From Wenxinia marina DSM 24838 (GTDB taxonomy: Bacteria; Pseudomonadota; Alphaproteobacteria; Rhodobacterales; Rhodobacteraceae), in the NCBI RefSeq assembly GCF_000379485.1, contig NZ_KB902282.1:1-64000 (forward strand): 64,000 bases of DNA. Direction: 5' to 3'. The translations under genes were made by a program, and so were the position numbers. Below are positions 53,972 through 62,330 of the stretch, in pieces; positions within the stretch are counted from its first letter, which is position 1, and the number at the start of each line of letters is the position of its first letter. A model generated the notes under the pieces. The model was given only the letters and a program-made list of their open reading frames with translations. It ran no database searches and had not been told where the DNA came from.

Positions 53972-55282
53972 ATGAACATGCAGGTCACCGGCGTCGTCGC
54001 GCCGCCCGCGCCGAAATCGCTCGAGGGGATGCAGCTGCCCCCGGTGATGATGCGCGACATCCTCATCAAGACGATGTTCCGCCAGAACGTGAGCGAGGCG
54101 TCGGAGATCGCAAATGCGATCTGCCTGCCGCTCGTCGTCACGCAGGAGCTGATCGACATCGCCCGGCGCCAGCGCCTGCTGGAGGCGACGGGCACCATGT
54201 CGGCGAACGCCGGCAACGAAATGGGCTACCAGCTGACCGAGGCGGGCAAGGCCCGCGCGCTGGATGCGCTGGCCCAGTCCGAGTACTACGGCGCGATGCC
54301 CGTCCCGCTGCCGGTCTACGCCGAGCAGGTCAAGCGGCAGTCGATCCGGAACGTCGCGATCACCCGCGACCAGCTGACCGCGGCGATGGGGCACCTGATC
54401 CTGCCGCCGACGCTTCTCGACCAGCTCGGCCCCGCCGTGGGCGCCGGACGCTCGATCCTGATGTACGGCCCGCCGGGCAACGGCAAGTCGTCGATCTCGA
54501 ACGGGATCCGCGACGCCCTCGGCGACAAGATCTACGTGCCCCGCGCCATCGAGTATGCCGGCCAGGTCATCACCGTCTACGACCCGATCGTGCACTCCGC
54601 CGCCGAGGCCGAGGTGCAGGACGAGACCTCGCTGCGCCGCACGACGGGCCGCTACGACACCCGCTACGTCCGCTGCGACCGGCCCACGGTCATCACCGGG
54701 GGCGAGCTGTCGCTCGACATGCTGGACCTCGTCTACAACCCGGTCGCGCGGACCTACCAGGCGCCGCTGCAGCTGAAATCCACCGGGGGCGTCTTCATCA
54801 TCGACGACCTCGGCCGCCAGGAAGAGCCGCCGCAGAAGATCGTCAACCGCTGGATCGTGCCGCTGGAAGAGAACAAGGACATCCTCGCCCTGCAGTCGGG
54901 CGAGAAGTTCGAGGTGCCGTTCGACACGCTGGTGATCTTCTCGACCAACTTCCACCCCAACGAGATCTTCGACAAGGCCGCGCTCCGCCGGATCTTCTAC
55001 AAGATCAAGATCGACGGGCCCGACCAAGAGAACTTCCTCAAGATCTTCGCGCTGGTGGCCCGCAAGAAGCGGATGCCGCTGGACGAGAAGGCGCTGATCC
55101 ACCTGCTAAAGGTGAAGTACCCGACGATCGACAACGAGTTCGCGAACTACCAGCCGGTGTTCCTGATCGACCAGATGATCTCGATCTGCGAGTTCGAGGG
55201 GATCCCCTACCAGATGACGCCCGAGCTGGTCGACCGGGCCTGGACGAACATGTTCGTCCGGGAGGAGACGATCGTTCACTAG
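53972..55282 (+). CDS. AAA family ATPase linked to the Tad locus
   Basis: A 436-residue cytoplasmic protein. The first 130 residues are helical with a winged-helix-like stretch (EIANAICLPLVVTQELIDIA, then MGYQLTEAGKARALDAL). The ATPase has Walker A GPPGNGKS (166-173) and Walker B FIIDD (275-279), with FSTNFHPNEIF as sensor 1. The C-terminal part is a lid-like domain. There is no signal peptide or membrane span. It follows cpaA by 112 bp on the same strand. It fits no family I can name beyond AAA, and its role in pilus function is inferred only from position. Confidence 0.8.
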   Translation: MNMQVTGVVAPPAPKSLEGMQLPPVMMRDILIKTMFRQNVSEASEIANAICLPLVVTQELIDIARRQRLLEATGTMSANAGNEMGYQLTEAGKARALDALAQSEYYGAMPVPLPVYAEQVKRQSIRNVAITRDQLTAAMGHLILPPTLLDQLGPAVGAGRSILMYGPPGNGKSSISNGIRDALGDKIYVPRAIEYAGQVITVYDPIVHSAAEAEVQDETSLRRTTGRYDTRYVRCDRPTVITGGELSLDMLDLVYNPVARTYQAPLQLKSTGGVFIIDDLGRQEEPPQKIVNRWIVPLEENKDILALQSGEKFEVPFDTLVIFSTNFHPNEIFDKAALRRIFYKIKIDGPDQENFLKIFALVARKKRMPLDEKALIHLLKVKYPTIDNEFANYQPVFLIDQMISICEFEGIPYQMTPELVDRAWTNMFVREETIVH

Positions 55283-55332
55283 TCCGGCGCATCCCGTACG
55301 GCAAGAGCGCCGCGGCGCCGCCACGGACCACG

Positions 55333-55354
55333 CGCCCCGGCCCCGAGCCGGGAC
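55333..55354. repeat. Short palindromic repeat, copy 10
   Basis: CGCCCCGGCCCCGAGCCGGG-type copy, partly degraded, between the ATPase gene and element B copy 4. Confidence 0.5.
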
Positions 55355-55384
55355 CTCGCGCAGCGGAGTGCACCCCGGAGGAAT

Positions 55385-55540
55385 CAGCGGCGCAAGCCGC
55401 CCGGGCAGCGTCTGGCCGCCCCCCGGCCAGACGCTTCCTCGCCACCTGCGAGACGATGAAGGTCAGGCGGGGGTGGCAAGATAAATCGCCCCCACCGCCG
55501 CGTCGGAGCGCCTGTCCGCGGCCAGCCGCTGCCCTCCGTC
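55385..55540 (-). repeat. Dispersed intergenic element B, copy 4
   Basis: The best-preserved partner of copy 2, on the opposite strand. The perfect 11-bp hairpin is AGCGTCTGGCC (55407-55417) with GGCCAGACGCT (55425-55435). The 59-nt identical block, the TTTATCT block and the 35-nt start block (GAGGGCAGCGGCTGGCCGCG) are all present. It fills the gap between the convergent AAA ATPase and DUF599 genes. Confidence 0.7.
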
Positions 55541-55550
55541 CCGCAGAAAC

Positions 55551-56246
55551 CTACCCCTCCCGCCCTTCCATCAGGAACCGGTGCGGCTCTGACCGGAACT
55601 CCCGGCTCCACAGCACCCAGACCACCGTCACGACCGCCACCGCCAGCGCTGCCGCCCCGAACAGCCACGCCATCGCCCCCAGAGCGAAGTACATCGACCG
55701 CAGCCCGCGATTGAAGTTCCACGCCGCGCGGACGTTGATCTCGCCCGCGATCCGCGCCAGCCGCGGCCCGGTGGGATCGGCCCGGTCCTCCGGCACCGCC
55801 GCCATCAGGACGGCACAGTAGCCGAACAGCCGGTGCGCCCAGACGAAGCGCAGGAAGGCGTGCGCCAGCAGCAGGGCGACCGGCAGCAGCCGCACCTGCC
55901 ACAGCAGCTCCGGCGCGTGCCCCAGCAGGCCCTCGGCCCCGGTCAGCGGCGACGGGTTGCCGATCAGCGCCAGCACGCCGCCCACCGACAGCAGCGTGGT
56001 CGAGGCGAAGAACGATGTCCCCTGCCGCAGAGTGCCGAGGATCTGGCTGTCGAAGATCCGCACGTCCCGCGTCAGGAACACCTTCATCCACGCCCGCCGG
56101 TGATCCGCCATCATCACCGTGACCGAGGGGCGCCGGCCGCCCGGATGCTCGATCCGCCAGCCGGTCGCGAGGTGCGCGACCAGCAGCAGCGCCAGCGCGG
56201 CGAGATCGTAGGGCCCGAGGACCGACAGGACGAGGTCGAGCGTCAT
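55551..56246 (-). CDS. DUF599 family membrane protein
   Basis: A 231-residue protein with about four membrane helices (near 10-28, 80-98, 118-135 and 195-215). RRAWMKVFLTRDVRIFDSQI and GEINVRAAWNFNRGLRSMYF are the conserved loops of DUF599. The function is unknown. It is divergent from glcD with 95 bp between, so both promoters must lie in that gap. Confidence 0.82.
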   Translation of the reverse strand: MTLDLVLSVLGPYDLAALALLLVAHLATGWRIEHPGGRRPSVTVMMADHRRAWMKVFLTRDVRIFDSQILGTLRQGTSFFASTTLLSVGGVLALIGNPSPLTGAEGLLGHAPELLWQVRLLPVALLLAHAFLRFVWAHRLFGYCAVLMAAVPEDRADPTGPRLARIAGEINVRAAWNFNRGLRSMYFALGAMAWLFGAAALAVAVVTVVWVLWSREFRSEPHRFLMEGREG

Positions 56247-56341
56247 GGCGCGACCCTAGGGCGCGGCCGGCCGGCTGTCACCGCCTTGCCGCGCTGCCCC
56301 GCCGGCCCTAGACCGGGAGGGCCGGATGGAGGACGCCGCCG

Positions 56342-57775
56342 ATGGAGATGCCAGCCCCCGACGCGCGGGTGATGGCCCGCAAGGCCCGCATCGTGCAGCG
56401 CCTGCAGGAGGCGGTGCCCTCGGGCGGCGTCATCCACGATCCCGCCGAAACCCGCGCCTACGAATGCGACGCGCTGACCGCCTACCGCTGCCCGCCGCTC
56501 GCCGTCGTCCTGCCCTCGTCCACCGCGGAGGTCGCGGCGGCACTGAAGGTCTGTCACGAGGAGGGCGTGCCGGTCGTGCCACGCGGCGCCGGGACCTCGC
56601 TCGCCGGGGGCGCGCTGCCGACGGCGGATTCGGTGATCCTCGGCGTCGCCCGGATGGCGCAGGTGCTGGAGATCGACACCGCGAGCCGGATCATCCGGGT
56701 GCAGACCGGTCGCACCAACCTGTCCGTCACCGGCGCGGTCGAGGATCTGGGCTTCTTCTACGCGCCCGACCCGTCCTCGCAGCTCGCCTGCGCCATCGCG
56801 GGGAACATCGCGATGAACTCGGGCGGCGCGCACTGCCTGAAATACGGGGTGACGACGAACAACCTCCTGGGGCTCACGCTGGTGCAGATGGACGGGACCG
56901 TGGTGGAGCTGGGCGGCGCGCATCTCGACGCCGCGGGGCTGGACCTGCTGGCGCTGGTCTGCGGCTCGGAAGGGCAGCTCGGCGTCGTGACCGAGGCGAC
57001 GCTGCGCATCCTGCCCAAGCCCGAGGGGGCGCGGCCGGTGCTTATTGGCTTCGGCAGCTCCGAGGTCGCCGGCGCCTGCGTCGCCGACATCATCCGCGCC
57101 GGCCTCCTGCCCGTCGCGATCGAGTTCATGGACCGCCCCTGCATCGAGGCGACCGAGGCCTTCGCCGGCGCCGGCTATCCGATGTGCGAGGCGCTGCTGA
57201 TCGTCGAGGTCGAGGGCAGCGACGCCGAGATCGACGAACAACTCGGCCTCATCACCCAGATCGCCCGCGGCCACGATCCGGTGGAGGTGCGCGAGGCCGC
57301 CAGCGCGGACGAGGCGGCGCGGATCTGGCTCGGCCGCAAGTCGGCGTTCGGCGCGATGGGGCAGCTGGGCGACTACATGTGCCTCGACGGGACGATCCCG
57401 GTGAGTGCGCTGCCGACCGTGCTGGGCCGGATCGGCGAGATGTCGGCCGAGTACGGCCTGCGCGTCGCCAACGTCTTCCACGCCGGCGACGGCAACATGC
57501 ACCCGCTGATCCTGTTCGACGCCAACAGGCCCGGGGACCTCGAGACCTGCGAGGCCTTCGGGGCGGAGATCCTGAAGCTGTGCGTCGAGGTCGGCGGCTG
57601 CCTGACCGGCGAGCACGGGGTCGGGATCGAGAAGCGGGATCTCATGTCGGTGCAGTACGCCCCTGCCGACCTCGAGGCGCAGATGCGGGTGAAGGACGTG
57701 TTCGACCCCAGGTGGCTGCTGAACCCGGCCAAGGTCTTTCCCTTGGGCGCCTCCGCCGCGCGGCGGGCCGGCTGA
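56342..57775 (+). CDS. glcD: Glycolate oxidase subunit GlcD (FAD-linked)
   Basis: A 477-residue FAD subunit of membrane-bound glycolate dehydrogenase. The PCMH domain has VVPRGAGTSLAGGALPT and GNIAMNSGGAHCLKYGVTTN, and the C-terminal domain has VFHAGDGNMHPLILFD and GEHGVGIEKRD. It oxidises glycolate to glyoxylate together with GlcE and GlcF, encoded directly downstream. TGGAGGAC lies at the right distance from the ATG at 56342. Confidence 0.95.
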   Translation: MEMPAPDARVMARKARIVQRLQEAVPSGGVIHDPAETRAYECDALTAYRCPPLAVVLPSSTAEVAAALKVCHEEGVPVVPRGAGTSLAGGALPTADSVILGVARMAQVLEIDTASRIIRVQTGRTNLSVTGAVEDLGFFYAPDPSSQLACAIAGNIAMNSGGAHCLKYGVTTNNLLGLTLVQMDGTVVELGGAHLDAAGLDLLALVCGSEGQLGVVTEATLRILPKPEGARPVLIGFGSSEVAGACVADIIRAGLLPVAIEFMDRPCIEATEAFAGAGYPMCEALLIVEVEGSDAEIDEQLGLITQIARGHDPVEVREAASADEAARIWLGRKSAFGAMGQLGDYMCLDGTIPVSALPTVLGRIGEMSAEYGLRVANVFHAGDGNMHPLILFDANRPGDLETCEAFGAEILKLCVEVGGCLTGEHGVGIEKRDLMSVQYAPADLEAQMRVKDVFDPRWLLNPAKVFPLGASAARRAG

Positions 57776-58876
57776 GTGCGCGCGCCGGCGGACGAGGCGG
57801 AGCTGGCCGAGGCGGTCGCGGGCGCAGAAGGCCCGCTCGCCATCGTGGGCGGCGGCACCTGCGGCGTTGCGGTGGCGGGCGAGCCGCTCTCGGTCGCGGG
57901 GCTCTCCGGTATCACGCTCTACGAGCCGGGCGCGCTGACGATGGTCGCCCGCGCCGGCACGCCGCTGGCCGAGATCGAGGCGGCGCTGGAGGCGGAGGGG
58001 CAGCGGCTGGCCTTCGAGCCGCCGGACTTCCGTTCGCTCCTGGGCACCGACGGGGAGCCGACCATCGGCGGCGTCTTCGCCACCAACGCCAGCGGGCCGC
58101 GGCGGATCGCGGTGGGGGCGGCTCGGGATTTTCTGCTGGGTGTCCGGTTCGTGGACGGGACCGGGACGGTGGTCCGCAACGGCGGGCGGGTGATGAAGAA
58201 CGTCACCGGCTACGACCTGACGAAGCTGATGGCCGGGTCCTGGGGCACGCTCGGCGTGCTGACCGAGGTCGCCTTCAAGGTGCTGCCGAAGCCGGCGGCC
58301 TCCGGTCTAGTCACCATCCAGGCTCTGTCGCCGGAGCGGGCAGTGGCGGCGATGGCGGCCGCCCTCGGCTCGCCCTTCGAGGTGACGGGCGCGGCGCACC
58401 TGACCGAGACGCCGGGCGACGTGCCCGGGACGATGCTGCGGATCGAAGGGAGCGAGGCGTCGGTCGCCTACCGGCTGGAGCGGCTGGCGGCGCTGATGGC
58501 GCCGTTCGGGAATGTCGCGAAGTCGAATGGCGCGGACTGGGCGCGGGTCCGCGACCTGACCTTCTTGGAGGGCGGCGATGCGGACGTCTGGCGCCTGTCG
58601 GTCCGGCCGACGACGGCGGCGGAAGTGGTGGCGCGTCTGCCGGAAGGCGCGCGGGTGCTGCTGGACTGGGGCGGCGGGCTGATCTGGGCGGCGGTGCCGC
58701 CGGGGACGGATGTGCGCGGGGCGGTCGGGCCGTTGTCGGGGCACGCGCGGCGGGTGCGGGGCGGCGGCGGCGGGCCGCGCTTTCCGCCCGAGGCGGCGCC
58801 GGTCGCGGCGCTGAGCGCGGGGCTCAGGGCGCAGTTCGATCCGCGCGGCATCCTGAACCCCGGACTGATGGGATAA
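57776..58876 (+). CDS. glcE: Glycolate oxidase subunit GlcE (FAD-binding)
   Basis: A 366-residue shorter FAD subunit. LAIVGGGTCGVAVAG, LGTDGEPTIGGVFATNASGP and TGYDLTKLMAGSWGTLGVL are the FAD-binding segments. The GTG start is immediately after the glcD stop, with no intervening base. It lacks the catalytic C-terminal half found in GlcD. Confidence 0.93.
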   Translation: MRAPADEAELAEAVAGAEGPLAIVGGGTCGVAVAGEPLSVAGLSGITLYEPGALTMVARAGTPLAEIEAALEAEGQRLAFEPPDFRSLLGTDGEPTIGGVFATNASGPRRIAVGAARDFLLGVRFVDGTGTVVRNGGRVMKNVTGYDLTKLMAGSWGTLGVLTEVAFKVLPKPAASGLVTIQALSPERAVAAMAAALGSPFEVTGAAHLTETPGDVPGTMLRIEGSEASVAYRLERLAALMAPFGNVAKSNGADWARVRDLTFLEGGDADVWRLSVRPTTAAEVVARLPEGARVLLDWGGGLIWAAVPPGTDVRGAVGPLSGHARRVRGGGGGPRFPPEAAPVAALSAGLRAQFDPRGILNPGLMG

Positions 58877-58879
58877 CGC

Positions 58880-60265
58880 ATGCAGACGCACTTCACCGAG
58901 GAGCAGCTTCAGGACCCGGGGCTGGCGCGGGCGAACCAGATCCTGCGGGCCTGCGTGCATTGCGGCTTCTGCACCGCGACCTGCCCGACCTACCAGGTCC
59001 TGGGCGACGAGCTCGATTCGCCGCGCGGGCGCATCTACCTGATGAAGGAGATGCTGGAGACCGGGCGCGACCCGGATCCCCGGACGGTCCTCCACATCGA
59101 CCGCTGCCTGTCCTGCCTCGCCTGCATGACGACGTGCCCCTCGGGAGTGCACTACATGCACCTCGTCGACCACGCCCGGGCCTACATCGAACGCCGCTAT
59201 CGCCGTCCGCCGATGGACCGGGCGCTGCGCTGGCTGCTGGCGCGGCTGCTCCCCCACCCCGGCCGCTTCCGGCTCGCGCTGCTGGCGGCGCGCGTGGGCA
59301 GGCCGTTCCGGGCGCTGGTGCCCGAGCCGCGGCTGCGGGCGATGCTGGAGATGGCGCCGCGCCGCCTGCCGCCGCCATCGCGGAACGACGCGCCGCAGAC
59401 CTTCCCGGCGCAGGGCGAACGGCGGATGCGGGTCGCGCTGATGAACGGCTGCGCGCAGAAGGCGCTGAACACCGACATCAACGACGCGACGATCCGGCTG
59501 CTGACGCGCCTCGGCGCGGAGGTGGTGGTGGCGAAGGGCGCCGGCTGTTGCGGGGCCCTCACGCACCACATGGGCCGCGAGGACGAGGCGCACGCCTCGG
59601 CCACGCGCAACATCCGGGCGTGGATGCGCGAGATGGACGGGGGCGGGCTGGACGCCATCGTGGTGAACACCTCGGGCTGCGGCACGACGGTAAAGGATTA
59701 CGGGCACATGTTCCGCACCGCGCCGCTGGCGGAAGAGGCGGCGCGGGTCGCGAGGATCGCAAAGGACGTCTCGGAGGTGCTGGCGGAGCTGATGCCCACC
59801 GGGCACGGGACCGCCCCGCAGCCGGCGAAGGACGACATCGCCGGGACGGACGCAATTCGACCGCACGAGGACGACCGTCCCGGCCCACTGCGCGTGGCCT
59901 ACCACGCCGCCTGCTCGCTGCAGCACGGGCAGAAGATCAAGTCGCTGCCGAAGGACCTGCTGCGCGCCGCCGGCTTCGAGGTGGTGGAGCCGGCGGACCC
60001 GCACCTGTGCTGCGGCTCGGCCGGGACCTACAATTTGATGCAGCCCGGGATCTCGGGCCAGCTGAAGCGGCGCAAGGTCGCCACGCTGCAGGCGGTGCGG
60101 CCGGATGTCATCGCCGCCGGAAACATCGGCTGCATGATGCAGATCGGCGGTGGCACCCGTGTCCCGGTGGTGCATACGGTGGAGCTGCTGGACTGGGCGA
60201 CGGGCGGACCGCGACCGCGGGCCCTCGGCGCCGTCCGGCCCGGTGAGGTGCCGGCCCGGGCGTGA
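58880..60265 (+). CDS. glcF: Glycolate oxidase iron-sulfur subunit GlcF
   Basis: A 461-residue protein with two 4Fe-4S motifs near the N-terminus (CVHCGFCTATCP and CLSCLACMTTCP) and two CCG domains (GCCGALTHHMG and LCCGSAGTYNLM). It passes electrons from the FAD subunits to the quinone pool. It starts 3 bp after glcE. An insertion-like stretch around 300-335 (acidic, low complexity) is longer than usual in the family. Confidence 0.94.
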   Translation: MQTHFTEEQLQDPGLARANQILRACVHCGFCTATCPTYQVLGDELDSPRGRIYLMKEMLETGRDPDPRTVLHIDRCLSCLACMTTCPSGVHYMHLVDHARAYIERRYRRPPMDRALRWLLARLLPHPGRFRLALLAARVGRPFRALVPEPRLRAMLEMAPRRLPPPSRNDAPQTFPAQGERRMRVALMNGCAQKALNTDINDATIRLLTRLGAEVVVAKGAGCCGALTHHMGREDEAHASATRNIRAWMREMDGGGLDAIVVNTSGCGTTVKDYGHMFRTAPLAEEAARVARIAKDVSEVLAELMPTGHGTAPQPAKDDIAGTDAIRPHEDDRPGPLRVAYHAACSLQHGQKIKSLPKDLLRAAGFEVVEPADPHLCCGSAGTYNLMQPGISGQLKRRKVATLQAVRPDVIAAGNIGCMMQIGGGTRVPVVHTVELLDWATGGPRPRALGAVRPGEVPARA

Positions 60266-60336
60266 AAGCGGCCAAGCGCCGCCGCAATCTCGCCCCCGGG
60301 GCTGACTACCCGAAGCCGGACCACAGGAGAATCCCG

Positions 60337-61149
60337 ATGCGGCGTGCCCTTGCCCTTCTCGCCCTGATCGCCGGCCTCGCCGGCCCGGCCGCCGCCGACA
60401 GCGACCTCGTGCAGTTCCGCACGATCGACGACGCCCGCGGCTGGGAGGCGGTCGGCCGGCTCGAGATCGGCACCCGCGGCTTCTGCACGGCGACCCTGAT
60501 CGCGCCCGACGTGGTTCTGACCGCGGCTCATTGCATGTTCGACGCGGACACGCGCGAGCGGATCCCCGACGTCGAATTCACCTTCCGCGCCGGCCTGCGC
60601 GACGGCCGGGCGCTGGCGGAGCGGACGGTGCGCCGCAGCGCGATCCCGCAGGGCTACGATTACGGCGGCCGGGACTGGACCGACGGCTCGGCCCGCGACC
60701 TTGCAGTACTGGAGCTGGACCAGCCGATCCGGACGCCCGCCGTGCAACCGATCCCCCCGCTTGGCGGTCTTCTGGACAGCCTCGAGGTCGGCATCGTCAG
60801 CTACGCCCACGACCGCGCCGAGGCGCCCTCGCTGCAGGAGAGGTGCGGCGTGATGGGCAGCGGTAGCGGGGTCTACGTCCTCACCTGCTCGGTGGATTTC
60901 GGCTCGTCCGGATCGCCCGTCTTCCAGATGGATGCGACGGGCGCGGTGCATGTCGCGGCGGTCGTCTCGGCCAAGGCGACCCTCGACGGACAGCGCGTCG
61001 CGATCGGCGCGCCGCTGGGGGTGGAACTGGAGGATCTCCTCTCCGCCCTGCGCTCCGGCGGCGGCTTCCAGGGGACCGCGCCGGGAGGCATCCGCGTCCT
61101 CGCGCCGGGCGAGCGGACGGACCTCGGCGCACGTTTCGTCCGGCCCTGA
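60337..61149 (+). CDS. Secreted trypsin-like serine protease
   Basis: A 270-residue protease with a signal peptide (MRRALALLALIAGLAGPAAA). The triad is complete: His65 (VVLTAAHC), Asp121 (ARDLAVLEL) and Ser191 (DFGSSGSPV). A disulfide Cys50-Cys66 is expected. Its substrate is unknown; it is a small periplasmic or secreted member without PDZ domains. ACAGGAGAATCCCG precedes the ATG. An intrinsic terminator follows. Confidence 0.88.
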   Translation: MRRALALLALIAGLAGPAAADSDLVQFRTIDDARGWEAVGRLEIGTRGFCTATLIAPDVVLTAAHCMFDADTRERIPDVEFTFRAGLRDGRALAERTVRRSAIPQGYDYGGRDWTDGSARDLAVLELDQPIRTPAVQPIPPLGGLLDSLEVGIVSYAHDRAEAPSLQERCGVMGSGSGVYVLTCSVDFGSSGSPVFQMDATGAVHVAAVVSAKATLDGQRVAIGAPLGVELEDLLSALRSGGGFQGTAPGGIRVLAPGERTDLGARFVRP

Positions 61150-61159
61150 CCGGCGCGCA

Positions 61160-61189
61160 GGCGCCTCTTGAAAGGCGCCTTTCTCCTTC
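61160..61189 (+). terminator. Intrinsic terminator after the protease gene
   Basis: GGCGCCT (61160-61166), CTTGAA loop, AGGCGCC (61173-61179), then TTTCTCCTT. The loop is also the -35 hexamer of the next promoter. Confidence 0.65.
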
Positions 61190-61195
61190 CCAGAT
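61167..61195 (+). promoter_or_regulatory. Heat-shock (sigma-32 type) promoter of hsp20
   Basis: CTTGAA (61167-61172), 16 bp, CCCAGAT (61189-61195). It is the same type as the rpoH promoter in this window. It predicts a leader of about 100 nt before the hsp20 ATG. Confidence 0.65.
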
Positions 61196-61273
61196 ATCGC
61201 TCGCGCAGGGTGCCCGACCGGGGCCTTGCGCGGACAAGACCAAAGGCCCGTCCCGAAGGGAGGGCCGTCACAT

Positions 61274-61302
61274 ATGGTATCGCTCACTGGAGGATGACCC
61301 AT
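61274..61302 (+). promoter_or_regulatory. ROSE-like RNA thermometer covering the hsp20 start
   Basis: The core TCGCT (61280-61284) fits the UYGCU motif of ROSE elements and faces the Shine-Dalgarno GGAGGAT (61289-61295) across a 4-base loop. The stem extends with ATC/GAT (61279-61281 with 61293-61295) and ATGG/CCAT (61274-61277 with 61299-61302), so the start codon is also paired. Two more hairpins lie earlier in the leader, one at about 61243-61266. ROSE thermometers are known before small heat-shock genes in alphaproteobacteria. Confidence 0.6.
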
Positions 61303-61771
61303 GCGTCACTATGATTTCGCGCCCCTGTACCGTGCCACCGTCGGCTTCGACCGCGTCGCCGACCTGATGGACCGGCTCACCGCCGCCGAGAGCGGCAGCG
61401 CCACCAACTACCCGCCCTACAACATCGAGAAGACCGCCGATGACGGCTGGCGCATCTCGATCGCCGTCGCCGGCTTCTCGGATGGCGACCTCGGCGTCGA
61501 GGTCCGCGAGAACGCCCTCATCGTGACGGCGAAGAAGGCCGAGGACGACGAAGGCCGCACCTTCCTGCATCGCGGCATCGCGACCCGCGCCTTCGAGCGC
61601 CGGTTCACCCTGGCCGACCATGTCCGCGTCACCGGCGCGAGCCACGTCGACGGGATGCTGCACATCGACCTGGTGAAGGAGATCCCCGAGGCGCTGAAGC
61701 CCCGCCGGATCGAGATCGCCCGCCAGCCGGCCAGCACCACGACCCTGGTGGAAGGCGAAACCGTCAACTGA
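61301..61771 (+). CDS. Small heat-shock protein, Hsp20/IbpA type
   Basis: A 156-residue alpha-crystallin-domain chaperone. The N-terminal arm RHYDFAPLYRATVGFDRVAD is typical of IbpA-like class A proteins. The core (about 38-130) has YNIEKTADDGWRISIAVAGF, FLHRGIATRAFERRFTLADH and GMLHIDLVKEIPE. It binds unfolding proteins at high temperature. A sigma-32 type promoter and a ROSE-like leader predict control at both transcription and translation. Confidence 0.95.
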   Translation: MRHYDFAPLYRATVGFDRVADLMDRLTAAESGSATNYPPYNIEKTADDGWRISIAVAGFSDGDLGVEVRENALIVTAKKAEDDEGRTFLHRGIATRAFERRFTLADHVRVTGASHVDGMLHIDLVKEIPEALKPRRIEIARQPASTTTLVEGETVN

Positions 61772-61820
61772 CGCCGGCGCGGCGGCCCGAGACGCCGCCA
61801 TCGAGACGAGGTTGACGATG

Positions 61821-61853
61821 GGCCCGGTCCCGCGCATGGGGACCGGGCCTTTT
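61821..61853 (+). terminator. Intrinsic terminator of hsp20
   Basis: GGCCCGGTCCC (61821-61831) and GGGACCGGGCC (61839-61849), perfect 11-bp stem, then TTTT. Confidence 0.85.
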
Positions 61854-61863
61854 CACGTGCGGC

Positions 61864-62241
61864 TCAGCGCGGCCCCATCAGGCAGAAGCCGTTGCCGAAC
61901 GGATCGGCGCAGAACGCCGTCGCGGGACGGCCGGGAGTGTTCCATTCCTGCTCGACGGTCCCGCCGGCGGCGCGCAGCCGGTCGATCGTCGCGTCGAAGT
62001 CCTCGACATGGATGTCCACGTGGACCGGCGTCCAGTGCCGGGCATAGTCGCGGCCCGTCGCGGCGCCGGGGAACGGCTTCGACCCTGCCTCCTTCTGCAT
62101 CAGGCCGAGGGTGATGCCGTCCTTCTCCAGAACCACGTAGACGGGTATCGGGCGGGCACGCTCGGTGAAGCCGAAGACGTCGCCGGAGAAGGCGAGCCCG
62201 GCGGAGAGGTCGGGGACGTCGATGGTGACGGACATCTTCAT
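61864..62241 (-). CDS. VOC (glyoxalase/bleomycin resistance) superfamily protein
   Basis: A 125-residue single-domain vicinal-oxygen-chelate protein. VTIDVPDLSAGLAFSGDVFG opens the fold, VHVDIHVEDFDATIDRLRAAG is the second beta-alpha unit, and FCADPFGNGFCLM closes it. The enzyme activity is unknown. Starts at 62241 or, two codons later, at 62235. It lies between the hsp20 and atp terminators, as a single-gene unit. Confidence 0.82.
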   Translation of the reverse strand: MKMSVTIDVPDLSAGLAFSGDVFGFTERARPIPVYVVLEKDGITLGLMQKEAGSKPFPGAATGRDYARHWTPVHVDIHVEDFDATIDRLRAAGGTVEQEWNTPGRPATAFCADPFGNGFCLMGPR

Positions 62242-62281
62242 GACGCTGACGCTATGTAAGAGTGCTCTGTCCCCGCAAACG

Positions 62282-62306
62282 AAAAGCCCCGGGGGATGCC
62301 CGGGGC
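62282..62306 (-). terminator. Intrinsic terminator of the F0 operon
   Basis: On the minus strand, GCCCCGGG (62306-62299) pairs with CCCGGGGC (62293-62286), followed by TTTTC. It lies 25 bp after the atpF stop. Confidence 0.8.
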
Positions 62307-62330
62307 CTGTCCGTCTTGCCGGTGGCGACG

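Noticed and set aside
56326-60246. A 1306-codon open frame across glcD, glcE and glcF in another frame
   Set aside because: It crosses three well-matched enzymes, is dominated by Arg, Gly and Ala, and shows no domain. It is the usual shadow of GC-rich coding DNA.
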